Shown: piece after piece, positions 27,196 to 35,360 of the stretch
How positions within the stretch are numbered: position 1 is the first letter of the stretch
How the letters are laid out: the number at the start of each line of letters is the position of its first letter
Assembly (NCBI GenBank): GCA_029251165.1
Contig: JAQXDW010000069.1
Span: forward strand, 1-64,000
Direction: 5' to 3'
Origin: Myxococcota bacterium
Lineage (GTDB): Bacteria; Myxococcota_A; UBA796
Length of the DNA: 64,000 nucleotides
Notes under the pieces: model-generated
Database searches by the model: none
What the model saw: only the letters and a program-made list of their open reading frames with translations
What the model was told of the DNA's origin: nothing
Program-made: the position numbers and the translations under genes

Positions 27196-28446
27196 CTAAG
27201 GCGCTTCGCTCAGCATCGTCACCCCGAGGCACATCTCATCACCAGTGCCGTCTCCCCAGGCGATGTCCTGATCCGTGGGGTTGTCCCAGGTACACTCAAG
27301 AGTGATGACGTCGCCTGGCGCGATGATCTGGGGCTCGACGAGCTGGTATGCACGCTGCCAGTTGAAGTCCCAGCGGGGGATGTCCAGCAGACAGCTCTCG
27401 GAGCCGTCCTCGTGGATCACCGAGAGCCGTCCAGAGGTCCCGAGGGTGTGCTGATGGAGCAGCGCGGACTCGATCGCGAAGGAGGCCTCGGCGGTGTACT
27501 GAAAGGTGTGCGTGACCCCGGTGCTGTTTGCTGGGATCTCCATGCCTGCACCCGCCAGCCAGGCTGGATTGGTCCAGGGCTGTACGTCCGCCCAGCCCTG
27601 CGGCTCGGTCTCGATCTGCAGGTCGAGGCTGGACTGATCGGAGCCGGGAGAGGCGTCGATGTAGTAGTGCATCTGGAGCACGACGAGCGAGCCGGTCTTG
27701 ACCTGTATCCCGGTGCCCTCCGGGGTCACTGCGGCGCCGCTCCCAGGCGCCCAGGCACCCAGCCAGCGCGACGAGGTGAGCGCGGTGACCCCGCCGCCGG
27801 GGCTTCCATAGCAGCTGTAGCCATCGGCGGGATCCTCAGCGTCCAGCGCGCGGTAGGTTGCCGCATCCTCGGGCGGAATGAGGAACGGGATGGCGTGGTG
27901 GACGACCGCGAGGTTGCCGGGCGTGATCGCGTAGCCGGTCACCCAGGCGTCTTCTTCGTAGGGCCACTCCATGACAAAGCAGCGGTAGTCGTCTGGCTCA
28001 CCGACCGGAGTGTAGGGTGCCGGCATCTGGAGACTCAGATCCACCCGCTCCAGGGAGGGTGCCTGCCAGGGCTCAGCAGCCACGGCCTCAGCGGGATCGC
28101 CCTCGGGCATGTCGGCATCGATCCAGTCGAGCACGGCCTGGACCTCGGCTTCAGACAGCGAGAAGTCCTGCTCGTAGGTATTGCAGCCATCGGAGGCCAG
28201 CCAGGGCGGCATGCTGCCGGACTCTACCGCCGCATAGATGGCCTGGCTCCATGCCGTGACCTCCGCCAGGGTGGTCAGCGCCATCCCCCCGATGCCGCCC
28301 TCAGTGTGGCAGCTGCCGCAGCTGGTGGTGATGATCGGTGCGACGTCGGCGTGCCAGGTCGGGGGGCTGGGATCAGGCATCGCGGAGTCGACCTCGGCAG
28401 GGGTCTCTTCGGAATTGACACAGGCGAGAGCGGTGAACCAGATCAT
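27196..28446 (-). CDS. lipoprotein with c-type heme site and PHM-like copper monooxygenase domains
   Basis: A 416-residue protein starting MIWFTALAC, a short lipoprotein signal. A heme-binding CGSCH lies at 43-47 in an otherwise small cytochrome c-like domain with a possible axial Met. The rest resembles the two beta-sandwich domains of ascorbate-dependent type II copper monooxygenases (peptidylglycine monooxygenase family): HH in AVVHHAIPF, a His in QMHYY, HQH in LLHQHTLG and a Met in GDEMCLG correspond to the two copper sites. Fusion to a cytochrome suggests heme-delivered electrons. The substrate is unknown. It diverges from a response regulator across a palindrome. Confidence 0.85.
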   Translation of the reverse strand: MIWFTALACVNSEETPAEVDSAMPDPSPPTWHADVAPIITTSCGSCHTEGGIGGMALTTLAEVTAWSQAIYAAVESGSMPPWLASDGCNTYEQDFSLSEAEVQAVLDWIDADMPEGDPAEAVAAEPWQAPSLERVDLSLQMPAPYTPVGEPDDYRCFVMEWPYEEDAWVTGYAITPGNLAVVHHAIPFLIPPEDAATYRALDAEDPADGYSCYGSPGGGVTALTSSRWLGAWAPGSGAAVTPEGTGIQVKTGSLVVLQMHYYIDASPGSDQSSLDLQIETEPQGWADVQPWTNPAWLAGAGMEIPANSTGVTHTFQYTAEASFAIESALLHQHTLGTSGRLSVIHEDGSESCLLDIPRWDFNWQRAYQLVEPQIIAPGDVITLECTWDNPTDQDIAWGDGTGDEMCLGVTMLSEAP

Positions 28447-28456
28447 TGCCCGAGAG

Positions 28457-28470
28457 CATACCGCGGTATG
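28457..28470. promoter_or_regulatory. 14-bp perfect palindrome in a 43-bp divergent intergenic space
   Basis: CATACCGCGGTATG is fully self-complementary and lies between the copper-monooxygenase lipoprotein (start 28446) and the response-regulator gene (start 28490). In so short a space it must overlap one or both promoters, so it is a good candidate site for the adjacent OmpR-type regulator. Confidence 0.5.
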
Positions 28471-28489
28471 TTGCTCCTCGGAGACCTCC

Positions 28490-29179
28490 ATGACCCGCAT
28501 CCTCCTGATAGACGACGATCCCGCGCTACGAGATATCCTGAGCCTCGCCCTGGAAGATGCTGGCTTCGACGTGGTGGTGGCAGAAGATGGCCACGCCGGA
28601 CTCGCTGCGATGGCGACTGCGGATCCGGCAGTCGTGGTCAGCGACGTCAACATGCCGCGACTCGATGGCTTCAGCCTGTGTCGACGGCTGCGTGAAGGGG
28701 GCAGCACCGTCCCGGTGATCCTGCTGACCTCTCGGGACAGCGAGATCGACGAGGCGCTGGGGCTTGAGCTGGGGGCCGACGACTACGTGACCAAGCCGTT
28801 CTCCACCCGGATCCTGCTCGCCCGAATCGGTGCCCTGGTCCGTAGAGAGCAGCACCGAAGTCAGGCGGACCAGGTCTCCTCAGCGATCGAGATCGGCCAC
28901 CTCTCGCTGGACGCGGAGCGGCTGGAGGTTCGCTATCGCAACACCCCGGTCACGGTCACGGTCACCGAATTCCGAATGATCGAAGCACTCTCCCGCCGTC
29001 CGGGAGTGGTGCTGTCTCGCGGCCGGCTGCTCGAGCAGATGCGCGGAGACGACTCGGTGGTCGCGGAGCGACTGGTGGACACCTACATCCGCCGGATGCG
29101 GCGTAAATTCGAGCAGATCGACACAGCGTTTGCAGAGATCGAGACGGTGGTCGGCGCCGGCTACCGCTGGCGAGGGTGA
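28490..29179 (+). CDS. OmpR/PhoB-family response regulator
   Basis: A 229-residue protein. The receiver domain (1-120) starts MTRILLIDDDPALRD with the acidic pair, the phosphoacceptor Asp in VVVSDVNMPRLDG (about 53) and Lys in YVTKPFST. The C-terminal winged-helix domain ends with the typical VDTYIRRMRRKFEQ and VVGAGYRWRG. It should bind DNA as a dimer when phosphorylated by the kinase encoded 100 bp downstream. GGAG lies before the ATG. Confidence 0.95.
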   Translation: MTRILLIDDDPALRDILSLALEDAGFDVVVAEDGHAGLAAMATADPAVVVSDVNMPRLDGFSLCRRLREGGSTVPVILLTSRDSEIDEALGLELGADDYVTKPFSTRILLARIGALVRREQHRSQADQVSSAIEIGHLSLDAERLEVRYRNTPVTVTVTEFRMIEALSRRPGVVLSRGRLLEQMRGDDSVVAERLVDTYIRRMRRKFEQIDTAFAEIETVVGAGYRWRG

Positions 29180-29252
29180 GGCCTCGATGAACTGCGGGAG
29201 CGGTGCCTGTGCCTGAGCCCACCTCACGAGCCCTCCACGAGATGCCCTCGAG

Positions 29253-29275
29253 CATCCTCGCACCCCATGAGGATG
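29253..29275 (+). promoter_or_regulatory. hairpin covering the ribosome-binding site of the histidine kinase gene
   Basis: CATCCTC (29253-29259) can pair over 7 bp with GAGGATG (29269-29275), leaving a 9-nt loop. GAGGA within the second arm is the apparent Shine-Dalgarno sequence for the ATG at 29280, so the structure could reduce kinase translation relative to the regulator. Confidence 0.4.
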
Positions 29276-29279
29276 TCTC

Positions 29280-30740
29280 ATGTCTGGCGCCTTGATGCGT
29301 CCCCGCTCCCTGCGTCTTCGCGCCTTCATCGTGGTGCTGATCGTCGTCATCGCGCCGCTGGTCTTTGTGTGGGCCTCCAACGTCGCAGACTACTCCTCGG
29401 GCTGGCAGATGCAGCGGAGGGTCGAGCGCACGGCGGAGCGGGCTGCCGTGGCGCTGGAGGACGGCGTGGCGGCACACCGGCTCGCGGAGGTTGACTCTTG
29501 GCGACGGGTGCGGTTGCGGGTGCTGTCGGCGGACGGGCAGGTGGTCGCGGACATCGACAATGAGTCCCTGCCTGGGATCATCGGGTGGGTTGGAGAGCTG
29601 TTCTTCGACCCAGACAGCGCGCCCTCGCTCTCGGAGTGGGAGCGCAGGCAGCCGGCCCTCAGCGCCCGACCCGAGATCCTCAAGGCGCAGGTCGATGGCT
29701 ATGAGTCGGGCTGCATCTGGGCGGACAATCGAAAGCTGATGATCTGCTACGCCGCGCTCCAGCAGGGGGAGCAGACGGTGGTGGTTCACGAGAGCTCCCG
29801 GCGAGCGATCCGTGCGCTGTACGATGTGCGCTACCAGCTCATCAAGCTGGCGATGTTCACGATGGCGCTTGGGATCCTCTTGGCAGGCTGGCTGAGCTGG
29901 CGAATGGTCCGCCCGCTGGAGGCGCTGCGTGCTCAGGTGCTCGCTCGGAAGACGACCGGGACGCTGGAGCCGGTGGTCCTTGATCGTGACGATGAATTCG
30001 GGGATCTGGCGGCGGCGTTCAACGTGCTTCTCGGTGCGCTGGAGGCGCGCAACCGCAACAACGAGGCATTCGCCGCCGACCTGGTCCATGAGCTGAAGAA
30101 CCCGGTCGCGGCAGTGGCTGCGGCGGCGGACAGCCTGGAGAGCGGTCGGCCCCTCGACGCGGCGCGTGCCGCTCGGCTGGCTCGGGTGCTTCGGTCCAGC
30201 AGCAGCCGGCTGGATGCCCTCGCGAGTCGGTTCCTGGAGCTGGCCCGTGCCGAGGCGGGGCTGCGGACGATGCCCCGGGACCGACTCGACCTCGCCGCGA
30301 TGGCTGCTGGTCTGCTGGAGAGCGTCTCTGCCGATGAGCGGTTTACAGCGGTTGAGGTTCAGCTCAGCAGCCGTGGTCCGTCGGTGATCATCGGAGGCTC
30401 GGAGCGTCTGGAGACGGCGCTTCGGAACCTGCTGGACAATGCCGCCCGGTTTGCTGCGGAGCGGGTCGATGGTCGGGTGGTGGTGGTGGTGACGGGCTCA
30501 GAGGATGCGGTGGTGCTCTCGGTGACCGACAACGGTGCCGGCATACCCGAGGCAGATCTGCCCCGTCTCTTCGAGCGGTTCTTCTCGCGCCGCAAGGGCG
30601 GGACCGGGCTCGGGCTGGCGCTGACCCGGGCAATCGTGATCGCACATGGGGGGACGATCACGGTGACATCGAAGCCCGACGAGGAGACCACCTTCACCGT
30701 CACGCTGCCTGCTGCAGAAGGGGTTTCCGGCGGGATGTGA
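29280..30740 (+). CDS. sensor histidine kinase
   Basis: A 486-residue membrane kinase. One helix lies near 12-35 (RAFIVVLIVVIAPLVFVWA), a periplasmic domain of about 150 residues follows, and a second helix is near 190-210, then a HAMP domain (WRMVRPLEALRAQVLARK). The HisKA H-box is DLVHELKNPVAA with the phospho-His near 270. The ATPase domain has NLLDNAARF (N box), VTDNGAGIPEADL (G1) and GGTGLGLALTRAIV (G2). It pairs with the OmpR-type regulator upstream. An in-frame ATG at 29295 is a possible alternative start. Confidence 0.95.
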   Translation: MSGALMRPRSLRLRAFIVVLIVVIAPLVFVWASNVADYSSGWQMQRRVERTAERAAVALEDGVAAHRLAEVDSWRRVRLRVLSADGQVVADIDNESLPGIIGWVGELFFDPDSAPSLSEWERRQPALSARPEILKAQVDGYESGCIWADNRKLMICYAALQQGEQTVVVHESSRRAIRALYDVRYQLIKLAMFTMALGILLAGWLSWRMVRPLEALRAQVLARKTTGTLEPVVLDRDDEFGDLAAAFNVLLGALEARNRNNEAFAADLVHELKNPVAAVAAAADSLESGRPLDAARAARLARVLRSSSSRLDALASRFLELARAEAGLRTMPRDRLDLAAMAAGLLESVSADERFTAVEVQLSSRGPSVIIGGSERLETALRNLLDNAARFAAERVDGRVVVVVTGSEDAVVLSVTDNGAGIPEADLPRLFERFFSRRKGGTGLGLALTRAIVIAHGGTITVTSKPDEETTFTVTLPAAEGVSGGM

Positions 30741-30774
30741 ACCGGGTATACTGAACACATCATCAGGAGAGTTC

Positions 30775-31710
30775 TTGACTGCTCAGCTCCCAAAACAGCA
30801 CCCTGAGATGCTCCTTCTGGATGGGACCGCGATGCTCTTTCGTGCCTTCTTTTCGGGGTATCGGGTGCAGTCCGTGGGCGGGGTTGAGGTGGGTGCTGTG
30901 GTGATGGTCGCGCGCCAGCTCCAGGGCATCATTACCCGCCAGCGTCCTGATCGGGTCGCGGTGCTGTTTGACCCCGGTCACCGGACCTTTCGCCACGAGA
31001 TCGACACCACCTACAAGGGCCACCGTCCTGCTGCACCCAAGGAGCTGTACCCCCAGTTTGACCTCGTCCAGGTCGCCGCAGTCCAGCTTGGTCTCGCCTG
31101 CTTCTGCGTGCGCGGCTTCGAGGCGGACGATCTCATGGCGACCATGGCCATGATGGCGCGCAGCGGCGGCTACCAGACCCGCCTCGTCACCGCAGACAAA
31201 GACATCTACCAGCTCGTCTGTGACAACGCCCCGCCGATCGTTCAGGAGGATCCCCGGACCGGGCGGCGGTTCACGGAGGGCGCGGTCCGCCGACGGGTTG
31301 GCGTGATGCCACACCAGATGGTCGACTACCTCTCCATGGTCGGAGACAGCAGCGACAACATTCCCGGCATTCGTGGGATCGGCCCCAAGACTGCTGTGGC
31401 CCTGCTGGAGCACTTCGGCAGCCTCGACAACCTCTTCGACAACCTCGACCGCCTCGCAGGCCTCCCCCTCCGCGGCGCCAGCGGCCTCGGGCGCAAGCTG
31501 GAAGCTGGCCGGCAGGATGCCCTGAAGGCGCGCAGCTTGGTCGTCCTCCGCCGCGATGTCGAGCTCGGGCTCTCTGTAGAGGAGGTGCTAAACGTGACCC
31601 GCTGGCAGGGGCCGCGCGGACACACCGCCGATCGCTTCTTTGGCCGGCTGGGTGAGCCTGGGGCGCTGCGGCGAATGCGGCAGGCAGCAGGTGTGTGGTC
31701 TGCTGCCTGA
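30775..31710 (+). CDS. stand-alone 5'-3' exonuclease (DNA polymerase I N-terminal/FEN type)
   Basis: A 311-residue FEN-family nuclease with a TTG start preceded by AGGAG; a -10-like TATACT lies at 30747-30752. Motifs in order: LLLDGTAMLFRAF, FDPGHRTFRHEI with TYKGHR, FEADDLMATMA, VTADKDIYQLV and GDSSDNIPGIRGIGPKTA (the helix-hairpin-helix), followed by LLEHFGSLDNLF. The metal-binding acidic residues are kept. It matches the 5' nuclease domain of PolI without the polymerase part, as in bacterial XNI-like proteins, and probably processes flaps or RNA primers. Confidence 0.92.
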   Translation: MTAQLPKQHPEMLLLDGTAMLFRAFFSGYRVQSVGGVEVGAVVMVARQLQGIITRQRPDRVAVLFDPGHRTFRHEIDTTYKGHRPAAPKELYPQFDLVQVAAVQLGLACFCVRGFEADDLMATMAMMARSGGYQTRLVTADKDIYQLVCDNAPPIVQEDPRTGRRFTEGAVRRRVGVMPHQMVDYLSMVGDSSDNIPGIRGIGPKTAVALLEHFGSLDNLFDNLDRLAGLPLRGASGLGRKLEAGRQDALKARSLVVLRRDVELGLSVEEVLNVTRWQGPRGHTADRFFGRLGEPGALRRMRQAAGVWSAA

Positions 31711-32030
31711 GGGGCCGGGGCCGTGCGCGCGGACCCGTGGATCGTCCAGGAGGCAGTGTAGGAGCCGGTCGGGGTGCGGGAGCCGATAAGGCGAGCGTCG
31801 CGAACGAGGCGTCCTGCACGAGAGCTTTGTCCGCCCTGCATGAGTACCTTCTCTCGCAGGGGTTTTGCGAGGCCGTGCAGAATTTTGACTGCTCCCTCCT
31901 GCCGGTTGCGGTGGGCTGATCCGCAGGGTCAGGTTTTGTCACCGTCCTGCCAATGGCAACTGTTGGAAACCGGCAATACTTTAGTCATCCACGGTCGCCG
32001 TGTCTGGTGGCCCATTCCAGGGGAAGTGCG
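31711..32030 (+). other. 320-bp stretch without a recognised gene
   Basis: No open frame here has coding character. A hairpin CTCGCA/TGCGAG with a 7-nt loop (31853-31871) is followed 12 bases later by TTTT and could end the exonuclease transcript. A short inverted repeat, TGCCA-A-TGGCA, lies near 31949-31959, upstream of the aminotransferase, whose ribosome site is AGGGGAAG. Confidence 0.4.
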
Positions 32031-33545
32031 ATGTTGTCCGAAGATCAGCTGACTCCGCCCGAGTCGATGAGCCACGTCGAGAAACTTCAGGAGCTCCGTC
32101 ACTATGGCGGCTCCCGGGTGACCGAAGGACTGACCGATGCGCTCATCGCGCAGTTCCTGGAGTCGGATCCCACGCTCGGAGTCGCCATCGAGCAGGCGCT
32201 GGCGAGCCACCGCTGCCTTCGCTACGACCACAGCGCACTCCTCGCGATGGACGAGGCCGCTGCGGTCACGGCGGTCCAAGACGACTACGTCAATTTCTAC
32301 GCTCCGGAGACGGTCAATCCCTACATCGCGCTGGCTGCTGCGGGCCCGTGGATCGTCACCGCACACGGCGGCGTTCTCCATGACTCGGGTGGCTACGGCA
32401 TGCTCGGCATGGGCCACGGCCCCGCTGAGGTGCTCTCTGTGATGGCCTACCCCTGGGTGATGGCCAACGTCATGACCCCCAGCCTCAGCCAGAAGCGCAT
32501 GGGCAACAGCCTGCGCGCTGAGATCGGCCACACTCGCACGGATGGCTGCCCGTTCGACCGGTTCGTCGCGATGAACTCGGGCTCAGAGTCGGTCACCGTC
32601 GCGGCCCGCATCGCAGATGCCAATGCCCTGGCGCTCACCGGACCTGGCGGACGTCACGAGGACCGGCAGGTCTGCTTCCTCGGCCTCACCGGAGGCTTCC
32701 ATGGTCGCACCGATCGCCCCGCCCAGGTCTCAGACTCGTCGCTGACGACCTACCGCAAGCACCTCGCTTCCTTCAAGGGGCGCGAGAACCTGGTCACTGT
32801 CGAGCCCAACAACATCCCCGCACTCCAGGAGGCGTTCGCCCATGCGGAGGCGTCCGGCGTCTTCTTTGAGGCGATGTTCATCGAGCCGGTCATGGGCGAG
32901 GGGCGTCCAGGTCGCTGCATTACCCGTGAATTCTATGACGAGGCGCGTCGCCTGACCCGTGCCCACGGTGCCCTGCTGCTGGTCGACTCCATCCAGGCTG
33001 GCATCCGAGCCACCGGCACCCTGTCCATCGTCGACTACCCAGGCTTCCAGGACTGCGAAGCCCCGGACATGGAGACCTACTCCAAGGCGCTCAACGCTGG
33101 CCAGTACCCGCTCTCTGTGCTCGCGCTCAACGAGCGGGCTGCTGACCTGTACGTCAAGGGCATCTACGGCAACACCATGACCACCAACCCCCGCGCCCTG
33201 GAGGTTGCCTGTGCGGTCCTCTCGCGGCTCACTCCGGAGCTTCGCAAGAACATCCAGGATCGGGGCGTGGAGTTTGTCGAGAAGCTCGAGGTCCTCGCGG
33301 AGGAACTTCCGGGCACCATCACCAGTGTCGAGGGCACAGGCCTGCTGCTCTGTGCAGAGCTGGATCCGGAGAAGTACGACGTGATTGGCTTCGACGGAAT
33401 GGAGACCTTCTGTCGCAAGCGGGGAATCGGGGTCATCCACGGTGGCGTCAACGCGCTGCGCTTCACCCCTCACTTCGCGCTGACCTCTGCGGAGATCGAT
33501 GTCATCATCGATGTCGTTCGCCAGGGACTGATCGCTCAGGGGTAG
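32031..33545 (+). CDS. class III PLP-dependent aminotransferase
   Basis: A 504-residue enzyme with AGGGGAAG before the ATG. It shows the class III fold markers: GGYGMLGMGHGP early, NSGSESVTVAARIA (PLP phosphate region), GLTGGFHGRT, LLLVDSIQAGIRATG and the Schiff-base Lys in METYSKALNAGQ (about 351). The usual DE(V/I)Q after the catalytic Asp is DSIQ here; the Asp itself is kept. Overall arrangement recalls lysine 6-aminotransferase-like enzymes, but the amino donor cannot be assigned. It stands alone between a gap and the DUF1501 remnant. Confidence 0.88.
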   Translation: MLSEDQLTPPESMSHVEKLQELRHYGGSRVTEGLTDALIAQFLESDPTLGVAIEQALASHRCLRYDHSALLAMDEAAAVTAVQDDYVNFYAPETVNPYIALAAAGPWIVTAHGGVLHDSGGYGMLGMGHGPAEVLSVMAYPWVMANVMTPSLSQKRMGNSLRAEIGHTRTDGCPFDRFVAMNSGSESVTVAARIADANALALTGPGGRHEDRQVCFLGLTGGFHGRTDRPAQVSDSSLTTYRKHLASFKGRENLVTVEPNNIPALQEAFAHAEASGVFFEAMFIEPVMGEGRPGRCITREFYDEARRLTRAHGALLLVDSIQAGIRATGTLSIVDYPGFQDCEAPDMETYSKALNAGQYPLSVLALNERAADLYVKGIYGNTMTTNPRALEVACAVLSRLTPELRKNIQDRGVEFVEKLEVLAEELPGTITSVEGTGLLLCAELDPEKYDVIGFDGMETFCRKRGIGVIHGGVNALRFTPHFALTSAEIDVIIDVVRQGLIAQG

Positions 33546-33550
33546 CGCGG

Positions 33551-33580
33551 GCCGGGCGTTCTCCTTTGGGGAGGGCCGGC
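33551..33580. terminator. hairpin between convergent genes (possible terminator)
   Basis: GCCGG (33551-33555) pairs with CCGGC (33576-33580), and CTCC with GGAG inside it, between the aminotransferase stop (33545) and the end of the DUF1501 remnant (33613). There is no T-run, so this is only a plausible terminator. Confidence 0.3.
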
Positions 33581-33612
33581 TGGTGAGCGGGTGCCTGAGC
33601 AGTCCTGTCCGG

Positions 33613-34284
33613 TCACACCGCTCGGATGAGGCCGGGCAGGACTGCCGGAGCATCGGGAAAGATGCCGAGGCCAGCCCGCCCGAGGTGGTCCTTTAGGACG
33701 CCGGACAGCACGCTGCGCAGATCGGTGGCCACCCGCAGGTCTCGGTCATCCTGCAGTCGGGTCAGCCCCGGCCAGTCCGAGATCATGCGACGTCCCGCGA
33801 CCGCTCCGCCGAGCAGGAGGGCCGCTGACGCCGTCCCGTGGTCGGTCCCGCCGTTGCTGGCGACCGTGCGGCCAAATTCTGTGATCAGCACCACAGCGGT
33901 CTCTGGCCATGCCGCGCCCAGGCCCTCCTTGAGCTCGAGGATGCTCTCGGTGAGCTTGCGAAGGCGGACGCTCAGCGCAGAGCGCTGGCCGGTGGAGCGG
34001 ACCTGCTTCTTTGCTCCTCGTCGCTGTCGTCCGGGCACCTGCTCCTCAAGCATCGCCTGAGCCATCAAGCCCTGCTCCAGTGCTTGAGAGAGCACGTCGT
34101 CTGCGGTGTAGAGTCCCGAGACCATCTCCAGGAGCGGGGTCGCTGACGGGGCGTTCCCCGCAAACAGGACCGAGCTGACGGGAGCGGGGCCACGGAAGAT
34201 GAGCGGAATGCTTTGCCCGATGACGACCGCTGGTGGCGTGCTGTGGGGAGCAGGGACGCTGAGCGCACGGTTGAGCCCGCCGGT
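33613..34284 (-). pseudogene. 3' remnant of a DUF1501 (sulfatase-like) gene
   Basis: The frame reads VVIGQSIPLIFRGPAPVS, then LITEFGRTVASNGGTDHGT and LLLGGAVAGRRMISDWPGL, the C-terminal third of DUF1501 proteins. A TAA at 34285-34287 closes the frame upstream, and the N-terminal two thirds are missing. The sequence instead joins directly to DUF1800 coding DNA in a different frame. DUF1800 and DUF1501 genes are normally neighbours, so an internal deletion has probably fused what is left of the pair. A short ORF from 34125 could still be translated. Confidence 0.8.
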
Positions 34285-34285
34285 T

Positions 34286-35080
34286 TAGAGCGCGCAGGGC
34301 GGCCTCTCCTTGCTCTGGTCCGGTGTCGGTGTGGCGGACGCCCAGGACGGTCTGCGTGCCGGGCTGGTGTCGCTTGGAGGAGAAGTCGAAGTGCCCCTCC
34401 GCGTTGAGGGTCCAGCCGGTGAGGATGTTGGAGAGCGCCAGCACGTCGTCCTGGGTGTAGCGGCCGATGCCCAGGGTGTGCAGCTCCAGGACCTCCCGGG
34501 CCAGGCTCTCGTTGAGCCCGCGCCCCGGCGGCTGCCGGTGATGGAGTCAGGACCGATGGAGCGGAGGTTGCCGAGGTAGGCGAGCATCGCCGGGTGCTTC
34601 ATCGCTGCGATCAGCATGTCGGCGAATGAGCCACGCACCCTGAGGCGGATGACCTCACGCTCGAACGAACGAACGAACGAACGAACAAACGAACAAACGA
34701 ACGAACCAACCAGACCGGGGCGCTGGATGCGCGCGCGATACCGTCAACACATCGGAGAAGAAGCGCACCAGCCGCTCGATGAACCCATGCTCCGTGCGGA
34801 CCCCTGTGCGGGTTCGTGCGATCGCCTCTTTCTTGTAAAGGAGCCGGTGCGCCTCGCGCATTGTCTTGCGTGTGGTCATGTCTTTTCCACGGACCTGGAG
34901 CATCTGCATGGCGATGGATGTGCTCGTCGGCAGCCGCCGCAGCTCCAGCGGAGGGGGGTGTGGAGTCTGGAGCTGACGGAGCAGCGCAGCACGAGGATCA
35001 GCCGCGATCGCCTCACAGTCTCCAGGTCGGGTGCCCATGCCCAGGCGATGGCAGGCCAGCAGGGAGTCGGGGAGCGGCAT
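34286..35080 (-). pseudogene. frameshifted, truncated DUF1800 gene
   Basis: An intact-looking start (ATG 35080 after GGAGG) reads MPLPDSLLACHRLGMGTRPG, the usual DUF1800 N-terminus, down to RLVRFFSDVLTVSRAHP. A tetranucleotide repeat then throws the frame. The next piece, FEREVIRLRVRGSFADML to LGNLRSIGPDS, is in another frame, and a second shift near 34525 returns to GLNESLAREVLELHTLG and ILTGWTLNAEGHF. It ends at GEAALRAL, where DUF1501 sequence begins. DUF1800 proteins are exported or surface-associated and poorly understood. At least two frameshifts plus a deletion make a functional product unlikely as sequenced. Confidence 0.8.
34662..34705. repeat. tetranucleotide microsatellite, eleven CGAA-type units
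   Basis: Eleven consecutive 4-bp units, nine CGAA and two CAAA variants (TTCG on the coding strand), interrupt the DUF1800 frame. Removing one unit restores continuity into the FEREVIR segment, as in slipped-strand phase-variable genes. Confidence 0.95.
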
Positions 35081-35360
35081 CTCCACCTCCGCCTCACACT
35101 ACGCATCTGGTCCCGAGAGACTCTTGCTGCTTGGAGACAACCGCGGTGTGCCGGCACTGAAGCATGCGCGACGCTCCCGCCGAGATCTTGCTCTGAAAGA
35201 TGGTGACTCGGCCCCAGTGGAGCAGCAGGACCCTGCTGATGAGGCTGCGCTGGGATGCCTCGTCGCTCCGCCGCGAGGGGGGAGAGCAGAGGGAAGGGCG
35301 TCACACTTTCACTGATCGGCTACAATGCGCAACAGTCATAGCGAGAAAGGAGCCCCTGAG
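35081..35360. other. 280-bp divergent intergenic region
   Basis: No recognisable gene was seen between the DUF1800 remnant and the acidic repeat protein gene. Promoters for both directions should lie here, but I could not pick a convincing -35/-10 pair. Confidence 0.4.

Noticed and set aside
27412-28695. Long + strand frame opposite the copper-monooxygenase lipoprotein
   Set aside because: The - strand has CGSCH and the copper ligands; the + reading lacks motifs.
34662-34705. CRISPR-like array
   Set aside because: The units are 4 bp and contiguous with no spacers. The same applies to the tandem repeats at 22481-22600, 35427-35498 and 2419-2460.
34616-35206. + strand frame with NERT repeats
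   Set aside because: It arises from the CGAA repeat and lies opposite clear DUF1800 remnants; it has no ribosome site or recognisable domain.
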